7,751 nt of DNA from CAYOMP01 sp964405075. GTDB lineage: Bacteria; Bacillota; Clostridia; Lachnospirales; Lachnospiraceae. The DNA lies in the NCBI GenBank assembly GCA_964405075.1, contig CAYOMP010000132.1:1-7751 (forward strand), written 5' to 3'. Positions 7,005 to 7,751 of the stretch are shown piece after piece. The stretch's first letter is position 1. Every line of letters starts with the position of its first letter. The notes under the pieces were generated by a model. That model was given only the letters and a program-made list of their open reading frames with translations. It did no database searches and was not told where the DNA came from. Both the position numbers and the translations under genes were made by a program.

Positions 7005-7751
7005 ATGGAAAAAATTAAAATGACTACTCCATTAGTTGAAATGGATGGAGATGAGATGACAAGAATTCTTTGGAAGATGATTAAAGATGAATTACTTTGT
7101 CCTTTCATTGAATTAAATACAGAATATTATGACCTTGGTCTTGAATACAGAAATGAAACAGATGACCAGGTAACAGTAGATTCAGCAGAAGCTACAAAGA
7201 AATATAAAGTAGCAGTTAAGTGTGCAACTATTACTCCAAATGCAGCCAGAATGACAGAATATAACCTTAAAGAAATGTGGAAGAGTCCTAATGGTACAAT
7301 TAGAGCAATTCTTGACGGAACTGTATTTAGAGCACCTATTGTTGTAAAGGGAATCGAACCAAATGTTAAAACTTGGAAAAAACCAATTACAATTGCAAGA
7401 CATGCATATGGTGATGTTTACAAGGGTAGTGAAATGAAAATTCCTACAGCTGGTAAGGCTGAAATCGTATTTACAGCAGAAGATGGAACAGAAACAAGAG
7501 AATTAATTCATAATTTCAAAACTCCTGGTATCGTACAGGGTATGCATAATATTAACGAATCAATTGAAAGCTTTGCTAAGAGCTGTTTTGAATATGCATT
7601 AGATACAAAACAGGATTTATGGTTTGCAACAAAGGATACAATTTCTAAAAAATACGACCATACATTTAAAGATATTTTCCAGGAAATTTTTGATGCAGAA
7701 TATAAAGAAAAATTTGAAAAAGCAGGAATTGAATATTTCTACACATTAATT
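7005..7751 (+). CDS. icd: NADP-dependent isocitrate dehydrogenase, eukaryote-like type; 3' end beyond the window
   Basis: The frame from the ATG at 7005 stays open to the window end, giving 249 residues of a protein usually about 400 long. It oxidatively decarboxylates isocitrate to 2-oxoglutarate, normally with NADP as a cytoplasmic homodimer. The sequence follows the eukaryote-type (IDH1-like) subfamily rather than the Escherichia coli type. MDGDEMTRI lies near the N-terminus, and Lys72, Thr75, Thr77 and Arg82 match. SPNGTIR contains Ser94, Asn96 and Arg100; Arg109 and Arg132 (in ARHAYGD) complete the substrate arginines, and Tyr139 is present. Numbering up to there equals human IDH1. Lys210 corresponds to catalytic Lys212. 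The window stops just before the expected metal-binding aspartates. AGGAGG (6989-6994) sits 10 bases upstream and overlaps the end of the regulator gene. With the upstream citrate synthase it supplies 2-oxoglutarate for glutamate; an aconitase gene may follow. Confidence 0.95.
   Translation, partial: MEKIKMTTPLVEMDGDEMTRILWKMIKDELLCPFIELNTEYYDLGLEYRNETDDQVTVDSAEATKKYKVAVKCATITPNAARMTEYNLKEMWKSPNGTIRAILDGTVFRAPIVVKGIEPNVKTWKKPITIARHAYGDVYKGSEMKIPTAGKAEIVFTAEDGTETRELIHNFKTPGIVQGMHNINESIESFAKSCFEYALDTKQDLWFATKDTISKKYDHTFKDIFQEIFDAEYKEKFEKAGIEYFYTLI

Overview
The window is AT-rich and reads like a chromosome segment from an anaerobic Firmicute, most likely class Clostridia and probably Lachnospiraceae. 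The pointers are low GC, strong AGGAGG-type ribosome binding sites, a citrate synthase of the homocitrate/isopropylmalate-synthase family as in Clostridium, and large multi-domain hybrid histidine kinases. The genus cannot be read from the sequence alone. All five genes lie on the + strand in two transcription units.

Unit 1 (about 1-4670) is signalling. A 223-base leader holds a small hairpin and weak promoter-like hexamers. It is followed by a soluble hybrid histidine kinase (224-1765; a possible NTF2/SnoaL-like sensor, then HisKA, HATPase and REC). Twenty-four bases later comes a membrane hybrid kinase (1790-4612; 7TM, PAS, HisKA, HATPase, REC, HPt and a helical tail). Neither carries a DNA-binding output domain and no separate response regulator is visible. 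The pair could form one phosphorelay in which the single HPt domain of the second protein serves both receivers.

The 281-base spacer 4613-4893 is the most interesting non-coding part. It starts with a perfect 38-bp palindrome (4630-4667) whose centre matches 16 of 18 positions of the Bacillus subtilis GntR operator as I remember it. A consensus -35 TTGACA abuts the palindrome, -10-like hexamers lie inside it, and a T-run follows it. The same element may therefore be terminator, operator and promoter. Downstream, a segment that would be in the 5' leader can fold into mutually exclusive hairpins.

Unit 2 (4894 to the window end) is carbon metabolism feeding glutamate synthesis: a probable Re-citrate synthase, a GntR/FCD regulator with an intact metal-site pattern, and a eukaryote-type NADP isocitrate dehydrogenase cut by the window end. 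The gaps are 18 and 2 bases, so this looks like one operon. The enzymes would act on either side of aconitase in acetyl-CoA + oxaloacetate -> citrate -> isocitrate -> 2-oxoglutarate. The regulator probably controls the operon through the upstream operator, perhaps sensing a tricarboxylate. No mobile elements, CRISPR arrays, tRNA or rRNA genes were seen.
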